NCBI GenBank assembly: GCA_030151635.1
Contig: JASLDF010000129.1
Coordinates: 4,756 to 68,755, forward strand
Length of the DNA: 64,000 bases
Direction: 5' to 3'
From: Bacteroides sp.
GTDB lineage: Bacteria > Bacteroidota > Bacteroidia > Bacteroidales > Bacteroidaceae
Shown: positions 27,296 through 36,929 of the stretch, piece after piece
How the letters are laid out: every line of letters begins with the position of its first letter
How positions within the stretch are numbered: the first letter of the stretch is position 1
Position numbers and translations under genes: made by a program
The notes under the pieces: model-generated
What the model saw: the letters and a program-made list of their open reading frames with translations, nothing else
Databases searched by the model: none
What the model was told of the DNA's origin: nothing

Positions 27296-27580
27296 TTATT
27301 TGTCAAGTTGTTCTTGGATAGCTTTATCCTCTAGAACAGAACCTGTGTTTGAACTTGGAGTAGGTAAAAAGTATACAGTTGCAATACTTAAAATTACAAT
27401 ACCTGCTGCTAAACCCCATGTCAACTTTTCTACAAAATCAGTCATCTTGGGTACACCCATAATTTGATTTGAAGATGAAAAACCTGAAGCTAGACCGCCT
27501 CCTTTTGATTTCTGTACTAAGACAATCAAGCAAAGTGCTACTGAAAGCACTAAAATCAATATTAAAAGAAATATATACAT
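27296..27580 (-). CDS. secG: Preprotein translocase subunit SecG
   Basis: 94 residues: two membrane helices (FLLILILVLSVALCLIVLVQ and GLAAGIVILSIATVYFL) joined by the family loop KSKGGGLASGFSSSNQIMGV, an excellent SecG match. It is the accessory subunit of SecYEG in the inner membrane. Last gene of the rlmN-to-secG operon. Confidence 0.96.
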   Translation of the reverse strand: MYIFLLILILVLSVALCLIVLVQKSKGGGLASGFSSSNQIMGVPKMTDFVEKLTWGLAAGIVILSIATVYFLPTPSSNTGSVLEDKAIQEQLDK

Positions 27581-27592
27581 TGTTCTTATTAG

Positions 27593-28351
27593 TTATTTCG
27601 ATTTAGCGTTATTTATTAATTTCTCTAAGAATCTAATTTGGTCTACAAAGTAAGCATTTTTATTCGGATATTTCAAACTTATCTTTTTTAAAATTTCATG
27701 CGCCTTAGCATAACGCTTTTGTTTAATATAAATTTTAGCTAAGGTTTCTGTAAACAAACCTTCATCTTCCGATTCTAGCTCTTTTGCTACCACTGTAGGT
27801 TCTACAACTACCTTTTCATAAGCTTCCTCATCTTCATGAGAATCATTTGTTGGTAACTCTTTTTTAATGAGTGGCTTGTTCAAAAAGTTATCGATTAGGT
27901 GCTGCCCTTCCAAGGGTTTAGTATCACAATCAGAAACAACTTCGTCTTCAAACAGATAACCCATATAATCACTTGAAACTTCTAGCCCCGTAAAGTCTAC
28001 ATTTTCTTCTGGTAAAGTAGATAGAAAAGAGTCTATTACACTAAGTGTTCTATCATGTTCCTTTTCTTCTGACTTTGAATCATTACTAACTTCATCAAGA
28101 ATGTCCGATAAAGTCTCCGTATTCTTCTCTAACAGATTAAAAAGGATTTTACGGTCAGGAATATATAAAGCGGCTTTTTTAAGTTCGCTAGTAAAGTTTA
28201 ACTTATTGAGCTGAGACAACGCAGTTAAGTAAACAATTCGTAGAGATTGAGAGTAAGGATATAATTCAACAAGTTCTTCAATTTCAAGAAGACTATGCTC
28301 CTGAAACTGATACGAACTACTAATCCATTTATTAAATATTGTACTATCCAT
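27593..28351 (-). CDS. Conserved Bacteroidales protein with C-terminal TPR-like helices
   Basis: 252 residues, cytoplasmic by sequence (no signal). The N-terminal helical region contains ELVELYPYSQSLRIVYLTAL; the middle is acidic and low-complexity; the C-terminus has one or two TPR-like helices (AKIYIKQKRYAKAHEILKKI). Sits between lptE and secG with spacings of 8 and 12 bases, so it is co-transcribed with export genes. Possibly a scaffold; function unknown. Confidence 0.75.
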   Translation of the reverse strand: MDSTIFNKWISSSYQFQEHSLLEIEELVELYPYSQSLRIVYLTALSQLNKLNFTSELKKAALYIPDRKILFNLLEKNTETLSDILDEVSNDSKSEEKEHDRTLSVIDSFLSTLPEENVDFTGLEVSSDYMGYLFEDEVVSDCDTKPLEGQHLIDNFLNKPLIKKELPTNDSHEDEEAYEKVVVEPTVVAKELESEDEGLFTETLAKIYIKQKRYAKAHEILKKISLKYPNKNAYFVDQIRFLEKLINNAKSK

Positions 28352-28359
28352 CTACGCTA

Positions 28360-28878
28360 TTACCAATTTGCTACAGTTGCATTAAAGACTTGTTCTACAA
28401 TATCCTTTACCATTTCGGATATTAACTGATCTTGAACTTGAGTCAACATTTGCGATGAATCATAGTTTCTAAAAGCTGAGAATTGCTGCTCAAAATCCTC
28501 TTCGTGATTTGTGTTGTTTACAAACCGCACATTTACAGTAATCGTTAACTTAGTTTCTGAAGAATAACCATCAGATTTTACAGCTTGGTTATATTGATTA
28601 TACCCTGTTATTTCTCCTGCAATTTCCAAATCAGCATCATGCTTAACCATTTTCAAACGAGTTTGACGAATGAAAATATCCTTCAACTCTTCATTGAATC
28701 TTGTACCCAATGGTGCATATACATAGGCCGATTTTATTGGAAAATCTGCAATGGAAATCGTCTTCGTTTTATCATAATTGATAGACGAACCATTAAATTT
28801 ATATGAAATACTGCATGCAACTAACAATGAGCAAAAAGCCCCAAGCATAAACAGTTGTTTATATTTATTCCAAATCAT
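28360..28878 (-). CDS. lptE: LptE-family LPS-assembly lipoprotein
   Basis: 172 residues. Signal peptide with lipobox LLVAC. The mature part begins SISYKFNGSSI, the start typical of Bacteroidetes LptE-like proteins, with amyloid-like strand pairs (LTITVNVRFVNN) and a C-terminal helix. LptE plugs and chaperones LptD in the outer membrane. The start lies 14 bases inside the 3' end of the sigma-54 regulator gene. Confidence 0.85.
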   Translation of the reverse strand: MIWNKYKQLFMLGAFCSLLVACSISYKFNGSSINYDKTKTISIADFPIKSAYVYAPLGTRFNEELKDIFIRQTRLKMVKHDADLEIAGEITGYNQYNQAVKSDGYSSETKLTITVNVRFVNNTNHEEDFEQQFSAFRNYDSSQMLTQVQDQLISEMVKDIVEQVFNATVANW

Positions 28879-30085
28879 ATTCTTTTATTTTACGATATAA
28901 TGTTCTTTCAGATATATTTAAATCTTTAGCCGCATATTTTCTTTTACCATTGTGTCGCTGAAGAGCTTTTTTAATCATTTCTTTTTCTACCTCTTCTAAA
29001 GATAAATTCTCATCTAACACTGAACTATCCTGATTCTCGCCTTCATAGTTTTCGTGAGCATAACCATTATCAGAAGAGTGTAAGGGATATGTTGTACTTG
29101 GTAAACTCTTAGGAATTGAAAAATTTGAATTCATCAAGTCACTGCGATCGGTCATTAAGAGGTGTACAATCTTCTTTAAATCTTCAATATCCTTCTTCAT
29201 CTCATAAATTGTGTGATAAAGAATCTCTTTCTCACTTCCGAACCCCTTGAAACTATTATTTCCCAAATAGGCAGGAAGTGATGTTTGGATTTTTTCTGGC
29301 AAGTAACGATTTACAATATCTAGATTGATATCTCTACTTGATTCTATGATAGATATCTGCTCCGTTATATTTTTAAGTTGACGAACATTACCCGGCCAGC
29401 CATAAGCCATCAAAGCTCGTTTGGCATCATCAGATAACTGAACGACAGGAATCCTATATTTTTCTGAAAAATCGGACGCAAATTTACGAAATAACAATAT
29501 TATATCTTCTCCTCGTTCACGTAATGGAGGAATTTGAATAGGAACCGTATTTAATCGATAAAACAAGTCCTCTCTGAATTTACCTTCAGCAATTGCTTGA
29601 GTTAAATTCACATTCGTAGCAGCAACAATACGAACATCTGTTTTTTCAACACTTGAAGAACCTACCTTTATAAATTCTCCAGTCTCTAACACACGTAAAA
29701 GTCGAGCTTGAGTTTGCAATGGCAACTCTCCTACTTCATCAAGAAAGATTGTTCCTTTATCAGCTTCTCCAAAATAACCTTTACGTTCAGAAATAGCTCC
29801 AGTAAACGCACCTTTTTCATGACCAAATAACTCCGAGTCAATTGTACCTTCTGGAATAGCCCCACAGTTAACAGCGATATATTTCGCATGTTTACGATGG
29901 CTATACTGATGAATTATTTGAGGAAAGCTCTCTTTACCTACCCCACTTTCACCAGTAATTAATACAGACAAATCTGTAGGAGCAACTTGAATGGCAACAT
30001 CAATTGCCCTAAGCAGCTCTTCAGAATGTCCAATTATTCCAAAACGTAATTTAGCTCTTTGTACTTCAGTACTAGCCATAAGCAT
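28865..30085 (-). CDS. Sigma-54-dependent transcriptional activator without a receiver domain
   Basis: 406 residues: AAA+ domain at about 15-245 (Walker A TGESGVGKE, the sigma-54-contacting loop GAFTGA, Walker B GTIFLDEVGELP), a variable linker, and a C-terminal Fis-type HTH (KRYAAKDLNISERTLYRKI). There is no N-terminal REC, GAF or PAS domain (MLMASTEVQRAKLRFGI leads straight into the ATPase), so control must come from expression level or a partner. In Bacteroidales it is typically linked to lptE and secG, as here. Sigma-54 is required; rpoN is not in this window. Confidence 0.93.
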   Translation of the reverse strand: MLMASTEVQRAKLRFGIIGHSEELLRAIDVAIQVAPTDLSVLITGESGVGKESFPQIIHQYSHRKHAKYIAVNCGAIPEGTIDSELFGHEKGAFTGAISERKGYFGEADKGTIFLDEVGELPLQTQARLLRVLETGEFIKVGSSSVEKTDVRIVAATNVNLTQAIAEGKFREDLFYRLNTVPIQIPPLRERGEDIILLFRKFASDFSEKYRIPVVQLSDDAKRALMAYGWPGNVRQLKNITEQISIIESSRDINLDIVNRYLPEKIQTSLPAYLGNNSFKGFGSEKEILYHTIYEMKKDIEDLKKIVHLLMTDRSDLMNSNFSIPKSLPSTTYPLHSSDNGYAHENYEGENQDSSVLDENLSLEEVEKEMIKKALQRHNGKRKYAAKDLNISERTLYRKIKEYDLE

Positions 30086-30102
30086 CTTATCCTTTCAACT
30101 AA

Positions 30103-31215
30103 TTAATAATCATGTCCTGATAATTCAGCATTCTCCGATTGAAGATCTAATTTATCACTATCATCATTACGATTAAAGTATTGTTTACGTAACGGATTTG
30201 CATGAATTTCTTCTTCCGATATTCTAAAGCGATAGATGTCTAGCGCAGCATAAATTGCTTGACGGAAAGACGATTCATCAGCCAACCCTTTTCCTGCAAT
30301 ATCATAAGCTGTTCCATGAGCTGGAGAAGTGCGAACAACCGGCAAACCAGCTGTATAGTTTACGCCATCTTCCATAGCTAATATTTTAAAAGCAATTAAT
30401 CCCTGATCATGATACATTGCTAAAACACCATCAAATTTCTTAAAAGTATTAGCACCAAAGAAGCCATCAGATGCAAAAGGTCCAAAGCATAAGACTCCCT
30501 CTTCGCACATATCTTTAATTGCTGGTGCAATCACCTCTTGCTCCTCAGCTCCTAGCAGACCATTATCACCTGCATGTGGATTCAATCCTAACACAGCTAT
30601 CTGAGGACGGCTTATGCCAAAATCTTCTTTTAAAGTAGTGTTAAAGATAGCTATCTTTTCTTTTATCAAATCAGCAGTCAATGTAGTAGGAACATCTCGC
30701 AACGGAATATGTCCAGTAACTACAGCTATTCTGAAATCATCTTTCATCAATAGCATCAAAGATTTTTGACCCTCACCAAGTTTATCTTCCAAATATTCAG
30801 TATGACCTGGAAAATTAAAATCTTCTGATTGAATTGTATGTTTATTAATGGGTGCAGTTATAATGATATCAATCAAGCCATCTTTATAATCCTGAATAGC
30901 TCTTTCTAAAGATTCAAGGGCAGCTTTACCTGTCGCTACATCTTCTTTACCAAATTCAACCCTTACTTCGTCTGAAGTGCAAGCCAAGATACTTAGCTTA
31001 TCATCTTCAGCTTCATCTGCTGAATTTATGATACTAAAATTGGTAGAAATATCCATAGATTTTCGATGGTATGCTGCCACTTTAGGAGAACCATACACTA
31101 TTGGGGTACAGTATTCAAACATTCCGGCAGGCTCAAAAGCTTTAAGTATTACTTCATAGCCTACACCATTTACATCGCCTTGGGTAATTCCAATTCTTAT
31201 TTTATTGTTTTTCAT
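30103..31215 (-). CDS. pdxA: 4-hydroxythreonine-4-phosphate dehydrogenase
   Basis: 370 residues from the ATG at 31215; a TTG three codons upstream is a worse start. NAD-dependent enzyme of the DXP-dependent pyridoxal-phosphate pathway. Family blocks: RIGITQGDVNGVGYEVI, TAPINKHTI, FPGHTEYLED, LNPHAGDNG and MYHDQGLIAFK; the His residues in GHTEY, NPHAG and MYHDQG bind the divalent metal. It lies 17 bp upstream of the sigma-54 regulator in the same operon. Confidence 0.96.
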   Translation of the reverse strand: MKNNKIRIGITQGDVNGVGYEVILKAFEPAGMFEYCTPIVYGSPKVAAYHRKSMDISTNFSIINSADEAEDDKLSILACTSDEVRVEFGKEDVATGKAALESLERAIQDYKDGLIDIIITAPINKHTIQSEDFNFPGHTEYLEDKLGEGQKSLMLLMKDDFRIAVVTGHIPLRDVPTTLTADLIKEKIAIFNTTLKEDFGISRPQIAVLGLNPHAGDNGLLGAEEQEVIAPAIKDMCEEGVLCFGPFASDGFFGANTFKKFDGVLAMYHDQGLIAFKILAMEDGVNYTAGLPVVRTSPAHGTAYDIAGKGLADESSFRQAIYAALDIYRFRISEEEIHANPLRKQYFNRNDDSDKLDLQSENAELSGHDY

Positions 31216-31233
31216 TGATTTCAAAATTTTGAG

Positions 31234-32247
31234 TTAATTCTCACTCGGCACTTTAGAAGCTGGAAGCTTCACTGTATATAAAGACGCTTCTATAGAGCGC
31301 ATAAGGTTACGTTTTAGTTTTGAAGGAGCGTATACAAAGACTTCAGAAAATATCAAACGATTATTGACTTCGTCAAGACGCATATGAGAAACAAAAGGTC
31401 CACCCATAAAATCGTTCTCAATCTTCCATAATCCTCTAGCTTCCAACGCATAGGTGCCTTGAAGATTAATATCTTTAACTTCCGTAAAGTCCCAATCTGT
31501 AGTCATGTACATATTTTCTTTTTCCCCTGGTACATTGATAGCTAAAACAGAATCTCTCTTATGCAAAAAAAACTCTCTAGTGAAACTGTTTTTATCTGTA
31601 TAAGGTAAAGAATACATTATGAAGTATCTATCCACATCTGCTGCATTAGACCCCAACATATAGAAGTCTTGTCCATCTTTGGTTAAAGATAAATCTGCCG
31701 GTAATTTAACTTCACAATTAAACTTCTCTTTGATCTTAGCCATAGCTAAATCACTAAAGTTTTTATCTAGTATTGCTATTTGACGCATCATTTCAGCATC
31801 TGTAAAATACTTCACAATATATGAGGCACTTTCTTGAATAAGTACTGCAGCAGAGTCAATATCTGGGCTATTTATCGTTAAAATATTCTGAGGGTACGAA
31901 TAAACATCCTTATCGATTAGTATGCTTGCTTTCGTATAATATTGTTTATCAATATTAACAATCACAATATTTCGTATTGGCTTTAAAATGCCATCAAAAC
32001 TATAATGTTCTGTTTTCATCAACTTAAAAGCACTTTCACTTTGAGGTAGACCTGGTACATCAGAAGTCAAAACTTTAATAAGCTCATTGCCAGCTTTAGA
32101 GTTTTGCACATTAGCATCCATCACAATTAACAATTCATATGGTAAGGCTGATGATGTAGGGGTCAGAACACCTTTTCCTTTATTGCTACATCCTGTAAAA
32201 GACACAAGAAGAACAACAAGTAAACAGTTGAATAATGAAGTTTTCAT
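31234..32247 (-). CDS. DUF4837 lipoprotein
   Basis: 337 residues from the ATG at 32247 (MKTSLFNCLLVVLLVSFTGC); the reading frame extends further upstream into rlmN, but the signal peptide with lipobox FTGC fixes the start. The mature protein (SSALPYELLIVMDANV, DWDFTEVKDINLQGTYALEARGLWKI) matches the DUF4837 family, which is confined to Bacteroidetes and of unknown function. Probably outer-membrane-anchored lipoprotein. Confidence 0.85.
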   Translation of the reverse strand: MKTSLFNCLLVVLLVSFTGCSNKGKGVLTPTSSALPYELLIVMDANVQNSKAGNELIKVLTSDVPGLPQSESAFKLMKTEHYSFDGILKPIRNIVIVNIDKQYYTKASILIDKDVYSYPQNILTINSPDIDSAAVLIQESASYIVKYFTDAEMMRQIAILDKNFSDLAMAKIKEKFNCEVKLPADLSLTKDGQDFYMLGSNAADVDRYFIMYSLPYTDKNSFTREFFLHKRDSVLAINVPGEKENMYMTTDWDFTEVKDINLQGTYALEARGLWKIENDFMGGPFVSHMRLDEVNNRLIFSEVFVYAPSKLKRNLMRSIEASLYTVKLPASKVPSEN

Positions 32248-32257
32248 ATCTAATATT

Positions 32258-33277
32258 TTAAGATTTTTCCATAGTTGATAACATGCCACAGGCTGCAAAT
32301 ATGTCTTCACCACGAGAGGAGCGAATTGTTGTAAATAACCCATTTTTAGTTAGGTAATCACGGAATCGTTCCATTGTAGGCATATCGCATCCTTCAAGCT
32401 TCACATTAGGAATAGCGTGAAAGCGAATTAAGTTAACACGACAGTCAACGCCATCTAATAACTTGACTAACTTAGAAGCAAATTCAAATGAATCATTTAC
32501 TCCTTTAAACATTATATACTCAAAAGATAGTCTTCTTTGACCAGAGAAGTCATAATCACGTAATATTTCAACCATTTCTTCAATAGAGAAGGCTTTTTCA
32601 GCAGGCATCAATTCTAAACGCTGACTAGGAACTGGTGTATGTATGCTAATTGCCAAATGACAGTCACTCTCATCAATAAACCTTTTGAAACCTTTGCGTA
32701 CTCCAACAGTAGAGACTGTAATGCGCTTAGGGCTCCATTTATAGCCATAATCTGATGTTAATATTTCAAGAACTTTTAAAACCTCATCAAGATTATCCAT
32801 TGGCTCTCCCATCCCCATAAACACAACATTCGTTAGTTTATCAGATTCAGGTATAGATTGTATTTGGTTTAAAATTTCATTGGCAGTTAGCTGAGCAGAA
32901 AAACCCTGCTTTCCTGTCATACAAAACTTACAATTCATTTTACATCCAACTTGAGATGACACACATAAAGTTGCACGATCATTATCAGGGATAAATACCG
33001 ATTCTATTGCATAAGCTTCATGAGTTGGAAACAGGTATTTAATTGTCCCATCTACAGATTTAGCCATGTGAGATGGTCCATATGCACCAAGATGATATGA
33101 TTCCTGTAAAAGTTCTCTATTCTTTACGGAAATATTAGTCATTTCATCAATTGAAGTAACTCTCTTTTCATAAATCCAAGATGCAATTTGCTTAGCTGTA
33201 AACTTGGGCATTTTCAAATCCGAAACAACTTGTTGTAGTTCGGTTAGTGTCATGCCTAATAATGGCTTTTTATCCAT
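32258..33277 (-). CDS. rlmN: 23S rRNA (adenine2503-C2)-methyltransferase RlmN
   Basis: 339 residues from the ATG at 33277 (MDKKPLLGMTL); the 35 codons further upstream are dismissed because they overlap the ppiD terminator. Radical-SAM motif CKMNCKFC (CxxxCxxC), SAM-binding GMGEPMDN, and the C-terminal methyl-carrier Cys in FAACGML. Methylates C2 of A2503 in 23S rRNA and also acts on some tRNAs. First gene of the operon running to secG. Confidence 0.96.
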   Translation of the reverse strand: MDKKPLLGMTLTELQQVVSDLKMPKFTAKQIASWIYEKRVTSIDEMTNISVKNRELLQESYHLGAYGPSHMAKSVDGTIKYLFPTHEAYAIESVFIPDNDRATLCVSSQVGCKMNCKFCMTGKQGFSAQLTANEILNQIQSIPESDKLTNVVFMGMGEPMDNLDEVLKVLEILTSDYGYKWSPKRITVSTVGVRKGFKRFIDESDCHLAISIHTPVPSQRLELMPAEKAFSIEEMVEILRDYDFSGQRRLSFEYIMFKGVNDSFEFASKLVKLLDGVDCRVNLIRFHAIPNVKLEGCDMPTMERFRDYLTKNGLFTTIRSSRGEDIFAACGMLSTMEKS

Positions 33278-33368
33278 ATAAAATGTCTTGTAAAATCGAT
33301 ATAACGTTATAATCCACACAAATGTAATGAATTTATAAAGATTCCCCTTATACTGATTCTTAATATAG

Positions 33369-33404
33369 CAAAAAAAGGTCAACCTATAAATAAGTTGACC
33401 TTTT
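33369..33404 (-). terminator. Rho-independent terminator of the ppiD-like operon
   Basis: Perfect 11-bp arms AAAAGGTCAAC and GTTGACCTTTT; the A-run on the left gives a U-run on the minus-strand transcript. Confidence 0.85.
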
Positions 33405-33425
33405 AAAAATATTGGTTTTGTTTAG

Positions 33426-35555
33426 CTAGAAGAACTTGTATCTAACATCTACAATTTTTGCATTTTCTACAAGCGTTTGTGGAAGAGCTCTATTTACAAT
33501 AAAGTTATATCCACGTTCGATTGATTGGGTTTCTTTAGCTAAGTCAAAAGTTTCTGCAGTATTACTTTTTTCATCAACAGATAACATATAAACACCAAAG
33601 TCTCCTTTAAGAGGTTTACTTAATACATTAGCTTGGGCACCTGCAGCAAAACCACTAACAACTTTTTCCTTTTCACCTACAATTGTTATAAAGGCTGGCT
33701 CACTAAATGTTACATATTTCACATCAGCGACTTGAGCATTATCAATTGATTTAGCTTCATCAATAGATTTCACAGTAGCTAATTGAGTGCTAACCAATTC
33801 TGCCTTCTTGTCAATAATAACTCTGTTACGAAGCATATCTTTCACTAAGTGAAGAGGTCTATATCCTTCTTTCACAACTTCTGTAAGGCTCACCACTAAC
33901 AAATGATTATTATTAGAACCACATTCGTAAATATTCGATACCTGTCCAGCTTTAGCATCAAACACCCATCTTAAGGCATCTTTTGTAGATGAAATACCTG
34001 CAATACCATGACTTTGAGTATCAATTTCTCTTTCAAGAACTTGGTAACCTGCATTTTCAGCATTTTCGGTCATCAAGTCCATAGTAGGATTCTCTGCTAC
34101 AAATTGGCTAAATGCATTATAGGCTACGTTTGCAGTTTCTTGACTAAATTCGATTGGACGTTTAACAACTGCAAGTTTGTGTTTTAATACATTATCTTTA
34201 GAAGATAAACATTGAACAATAAGCTTACCACCTTGTACATCAATAGCTTTTACTTCAAAATTCTTCATAGAAGCTAAGGTGTTATAAATTACAAATTCTA
34301 ATTGATTAGAAATGGTTTGCTCAGTTAGGGTTTGTTTTTCATCGGATTGACCTTCTGAAGTTGCTATTTCTGCAAAATCTCCACCTTTAGAAAGGGCATT
34401 GACAATACTATCAGTTTTAGTAACCATAGCTTCTGGAGCTAAACCTGCAACTTGAAGTACTCTAAATTCATATGAGTTTGGAAGAGTTTTAGTATCTACA
34501 ACTTTAAATGCATTAATAGTACCTTCGATAGAGTTAGTAATCGGACCAAAAACTTCACCTACTTGAACCTTGCTATCTTTGATATGAGCAACAATATCTT
34601 GTGGATATGCATCAAGACTTAGGAAAGTATCTAAATAAGGAATGTTAGAGTTGGAAATACTTACAATTGAAGCATAATCAGCTGTATTAGATTTCAACAT
34701 TTCAACATACTCAGCAATTTCACTTTCAAGACTATCTACGTCTGCTTTACTAGGTGTAATTTCTACATCAATGAATTTTACACGTCTAGTTTCTTCTTTT
34801 TGAACAAACATTTCTTTGTTCGCATCGTATTCTTTACGTAAATCCTCTTCTGTAACATCAGAAGTATTAATACTTGAATATGGGAAAACCGCAGCAATTA
34901 AATTCGAATTAGAAACACGACCATTGAAAGCATCTTCTGCTTCAATCTTATTAGTAATCATAGCTGAAGACACTAGGGTAGTGTACTTATTAGCTAAAAG
35001 GTTTTGGATGATATTTTTCTCAGCAAAAACCCAGATAGAATGCATCATTCTAGCTTGATTCATTACATTAGGATCAAGACCTGGAGTTGAAGCCATAACA
35101 GCATATTGGTTAAGGAAGTCATAAAGTCTTTCCTTATCAAATCTACCTGTTTGTTCATTAACAAACATACCAAGCATACCCAAGATAGGATCATTACCCT
35201 CATCTAAAACAGATGCAACTTCTTCAGGAGTAACAGTAAGACCCACTTTACGTGCTTGTTCTTCCAATAGAACATTGTCTAAATAAGTATTCCAAACATT
35301 GTCTTTTATCTGATTCATTTGCTCATCAGAAAGAGAAGAAGTACGACCTAACATTTTCTGAATTTCTGAAAACTCATCAACCATTTTCTGGTATTCAGCA
35401 ATTGATAATGAATTGCCATTAACTTCACCTACATCATGAGGTTGTCGAGGTTGGAATACTTTAAAAGCATCACCTGCTACAAACGCAAACAATGCTAAAG
35501 CGATCACACCAACCAATAAAGGTCCTTTTGATCTAATTTTTTGTAGTGTTGCCAT
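33426..35555 (-). CDS. SurA/PpiD-like periplasmic peptidyl-prolyl isomerase/chaperone
   Basis: 709 residues from the ATG at 35555 (MATLQKIRSKGPLL); a longer reading to 35621 adds an unlikely leader. An N-terminal membrane anchor (LLVGVIALALFAFVAG) is followed by a SurA_N-like chaperone domain (VGEVNGNSLSIAEYQKMVDEF) and parvulin-type regions. This is the PpiD layout: membrane-tethered foldase for newly secreted outer-membrane proteins. Last gene of the coaX-to-ppiD cluster, 43 bp after the CorC-like gene stop as read by ORF ends. Confidence 0.9.
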   Translation of the reverse strand: MATLQKIRSKGPLLVGVIALALFAFVAGDAFKVFQPRQPHDVGEVNGNSLSIAEYQKMVDEFSEIQKMLGRTSSLSDEQMNQIKDNVWNTYLDNVLLEEQARKVGLTVTPEEVASVLDEGNDPILGMLGMFVNEQTGRFDKERLYDFLNQYAVMASTPGLDPNVMNQARMMHSIWVFAEKNIIQNLLANKYTTLVSSAMITNKIEAEDAFNGRVSNSNLIAAVFPYSSINTSDVTEEDLRKEYDANKEMFVQKEETRRVKFIDVEITPSKADVDSLESEIAEYVEMLKSNTADYASIVSISNSNIPYLDTFLSLDAYPQDIVAHIKDSKVQVGEVFGPITNSIEGTINAFKVVDTKTLPNSYEFRVLQVAGLAPEAMVTKTDSIVNALSKGGDFAEIATSEGQSDEKQTLTEQTISNQLEFVIYNTLASMKNFEVKAIDVQGGKLIVQCLSSKDNVLKHKLAVVKRPIEFSQETANVAYNAFSQFVAENPTMDLMTENAENAGYQVLEREIDTQSHGIAGISSTKDALRWVFDAKAGQVSNIYECGSNNNHLLVVSLTEVVKEGYRPLHLVKDMLRNRVIIDKKAELVSTQLATVKSIDEAKSIDNAQVADVKYVTFSEPAFITIVGEKEKVVSGFAAGAQANVLSKPLKGDFGVYMLSVDEKSNTAETFDLAKETQSIERGYNFIVNRALPQTLVENAKIVDVRYKFF

Positions 35556-35663
35556 TTTATTTATATAATTTTTATTTTTATTTAGTCTTTCTAGTAAGCC
35601 CACGAAGATACAAAAAAGCAAACATGTATCATTATATTCGTTAAAAATATTTCAGGAAAGGGT

Positions 35664-36920
35664 CTATTCTATTATATTTAAACGTACTAAGTCTATTTTA
35701 TTAGTACTAACTTTTAATATTTTGAATTGATAATTTTCGATTGAAATTACCTCATGTAATTTAGGTAAACTTTGCAATTGATGAAGAATCAATCCACTAA
35801 TTGTAATATAATCATCAGACTCTGGAAGATCTAAGTCATAAAGTTCATTTACTTTTTCAATTTCCAAACGTGCTGATAATACAAACTCCGAATCACTTAT
35901 TTTTTTAGAAACATAAGAGGCCATATCATGTTCGTCCTCAATATCTCCAAAAATTTCTTCTACTAAATCCTCCAATGATACGATTCCTGAAATACCTCCA
36001 AATTCATCAACTACAATAGCAATTGTTTTCTTCAAAGTCATAAACAGTTTCATTAACTTATGTGCCGCCATTGTATCCGGTACAATTGGAATTTCTTGAA
36101 TTCTTGATTGCCACTCTCCTTCAGCTTTAAACATTTCTGATGAATGAATGTAACCTACTACATGATCAATACTGCCTTTATAAATTATAATTTTTGAAAG
36201 TCCTGTTTCAATAAACGTATTCATTAGTTCATCACGAGTAGAATTATAATCCAGAGCTACAATTTCAGTACGAGGAACAATACAATCTCGAATTTTCACA
36301 GTAGAAAAATCCAAAGCATTTTGAAATATTTGGACTTCGTTTTCTATTTCATCCTTACTTTCAATATGCTCAATACCCGATTGGATAAAATAATCTAAAT
36401 CCACTTTTGTAAAAGCCTTTGTTTCAACCTCTTTATTCACTTTAACCCCAAATAGTCGAAGTAAAACAGCAGATACTGATGAAGCAAAAACAGAGATTGG
36501 GTATAAGATAACATAGCAAAACAATAATGGAACAGCAAAAAACTTCAATGCCCCATTTGGATTTAATTTAAACAAATTTTTAGGTAGAAATTCTCCTATG
36601 AAAAGAATGACAAGGGTAGATAAAACTGTTTGAACAAGCATCTTCACAAATTGATTAGACACAATTGCATCTAAAAACAACTTATCTAACGCTACTGCCA
36701 TCAAAATACCATAAATAACTAAAGCAATATTATTACCAACTAACATTGTTGATATAAAGTTATTGGGACGTCTAAAGAAAACAGACAATATCTTTGAAGA
36801 TACGCCCTTGCCTTTCTCCATCTCAAATCTCAACTTATCAACAGAAACAAATGCAATCTCCATTCCTGAGAAGAATGCAGAAAATGCCATCGTTAGAAGT
36901 AGTAGTAAAAAATATTGCAT
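35664..36920 (-). CDS. CorC/HlyC-family protein with DUF21 and CBS domains
   Basis: 418 residues: DUF21 (CNNM) membrane domain with about four segments (residues 1-145, starting MQYFLLLLLTMAFSAFFSGME), tandem CBS domains (about 200-330, ending GGISGIVSLEDLVEEIFGDI), and a CorC_HlyC domain at the C-terminus. Such proteins are implicated in Mg/Co transport or efflux. Older annotations call them hemolysins or gliding-motility GldE-like proteins. It sits in a run of envelope genes. Confidence 0.92.
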   Translation of the reverse strand: MQYFLLLLLTMAFSAFFSGMEIAFVSVDKLRFEMEKGKGVSSKILSVFFRRPNNFISTMLVGNNIALVIYGILMAVALDKLFLDAIVSNQFVKMLVQTVLSTLVILFIGEFLPKNLFKLNPNGALKFFAVPLLFCYVILYPISVFASSVSAVLLRLFGVKVNKEVETKAFTKVDLDYFIQSGIEHIESKDEIENEVQIFQNALDFSTVKIRDCIVPRTEIVALDYNSTRDELMNTFIETGLSKIIIYKGSIDHVVGYIHSSEMFKAEGEWQSRIQEIPIVPDTMAAHKLMKLFMTLKKTIAIVVDEFGGISGIVSLEDLVEEIFGDIEDEHDMASYVSKKISDSEFVLSARLEIEKVNELYDLDLPESDDYITISGLILHQLQSLPKLHEVISIENYQFKILKVSTNKIDLVRLNIIE

Positions 36921-36929
36921 TATTTAGGT

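Noticed and set aside
33278..33382. N-terminal extension of rlmN
   Set aside because: Begins inside the downstream terminator of the ppiD-like gene; the known RlmN start is MDKKPLLG at 33277.
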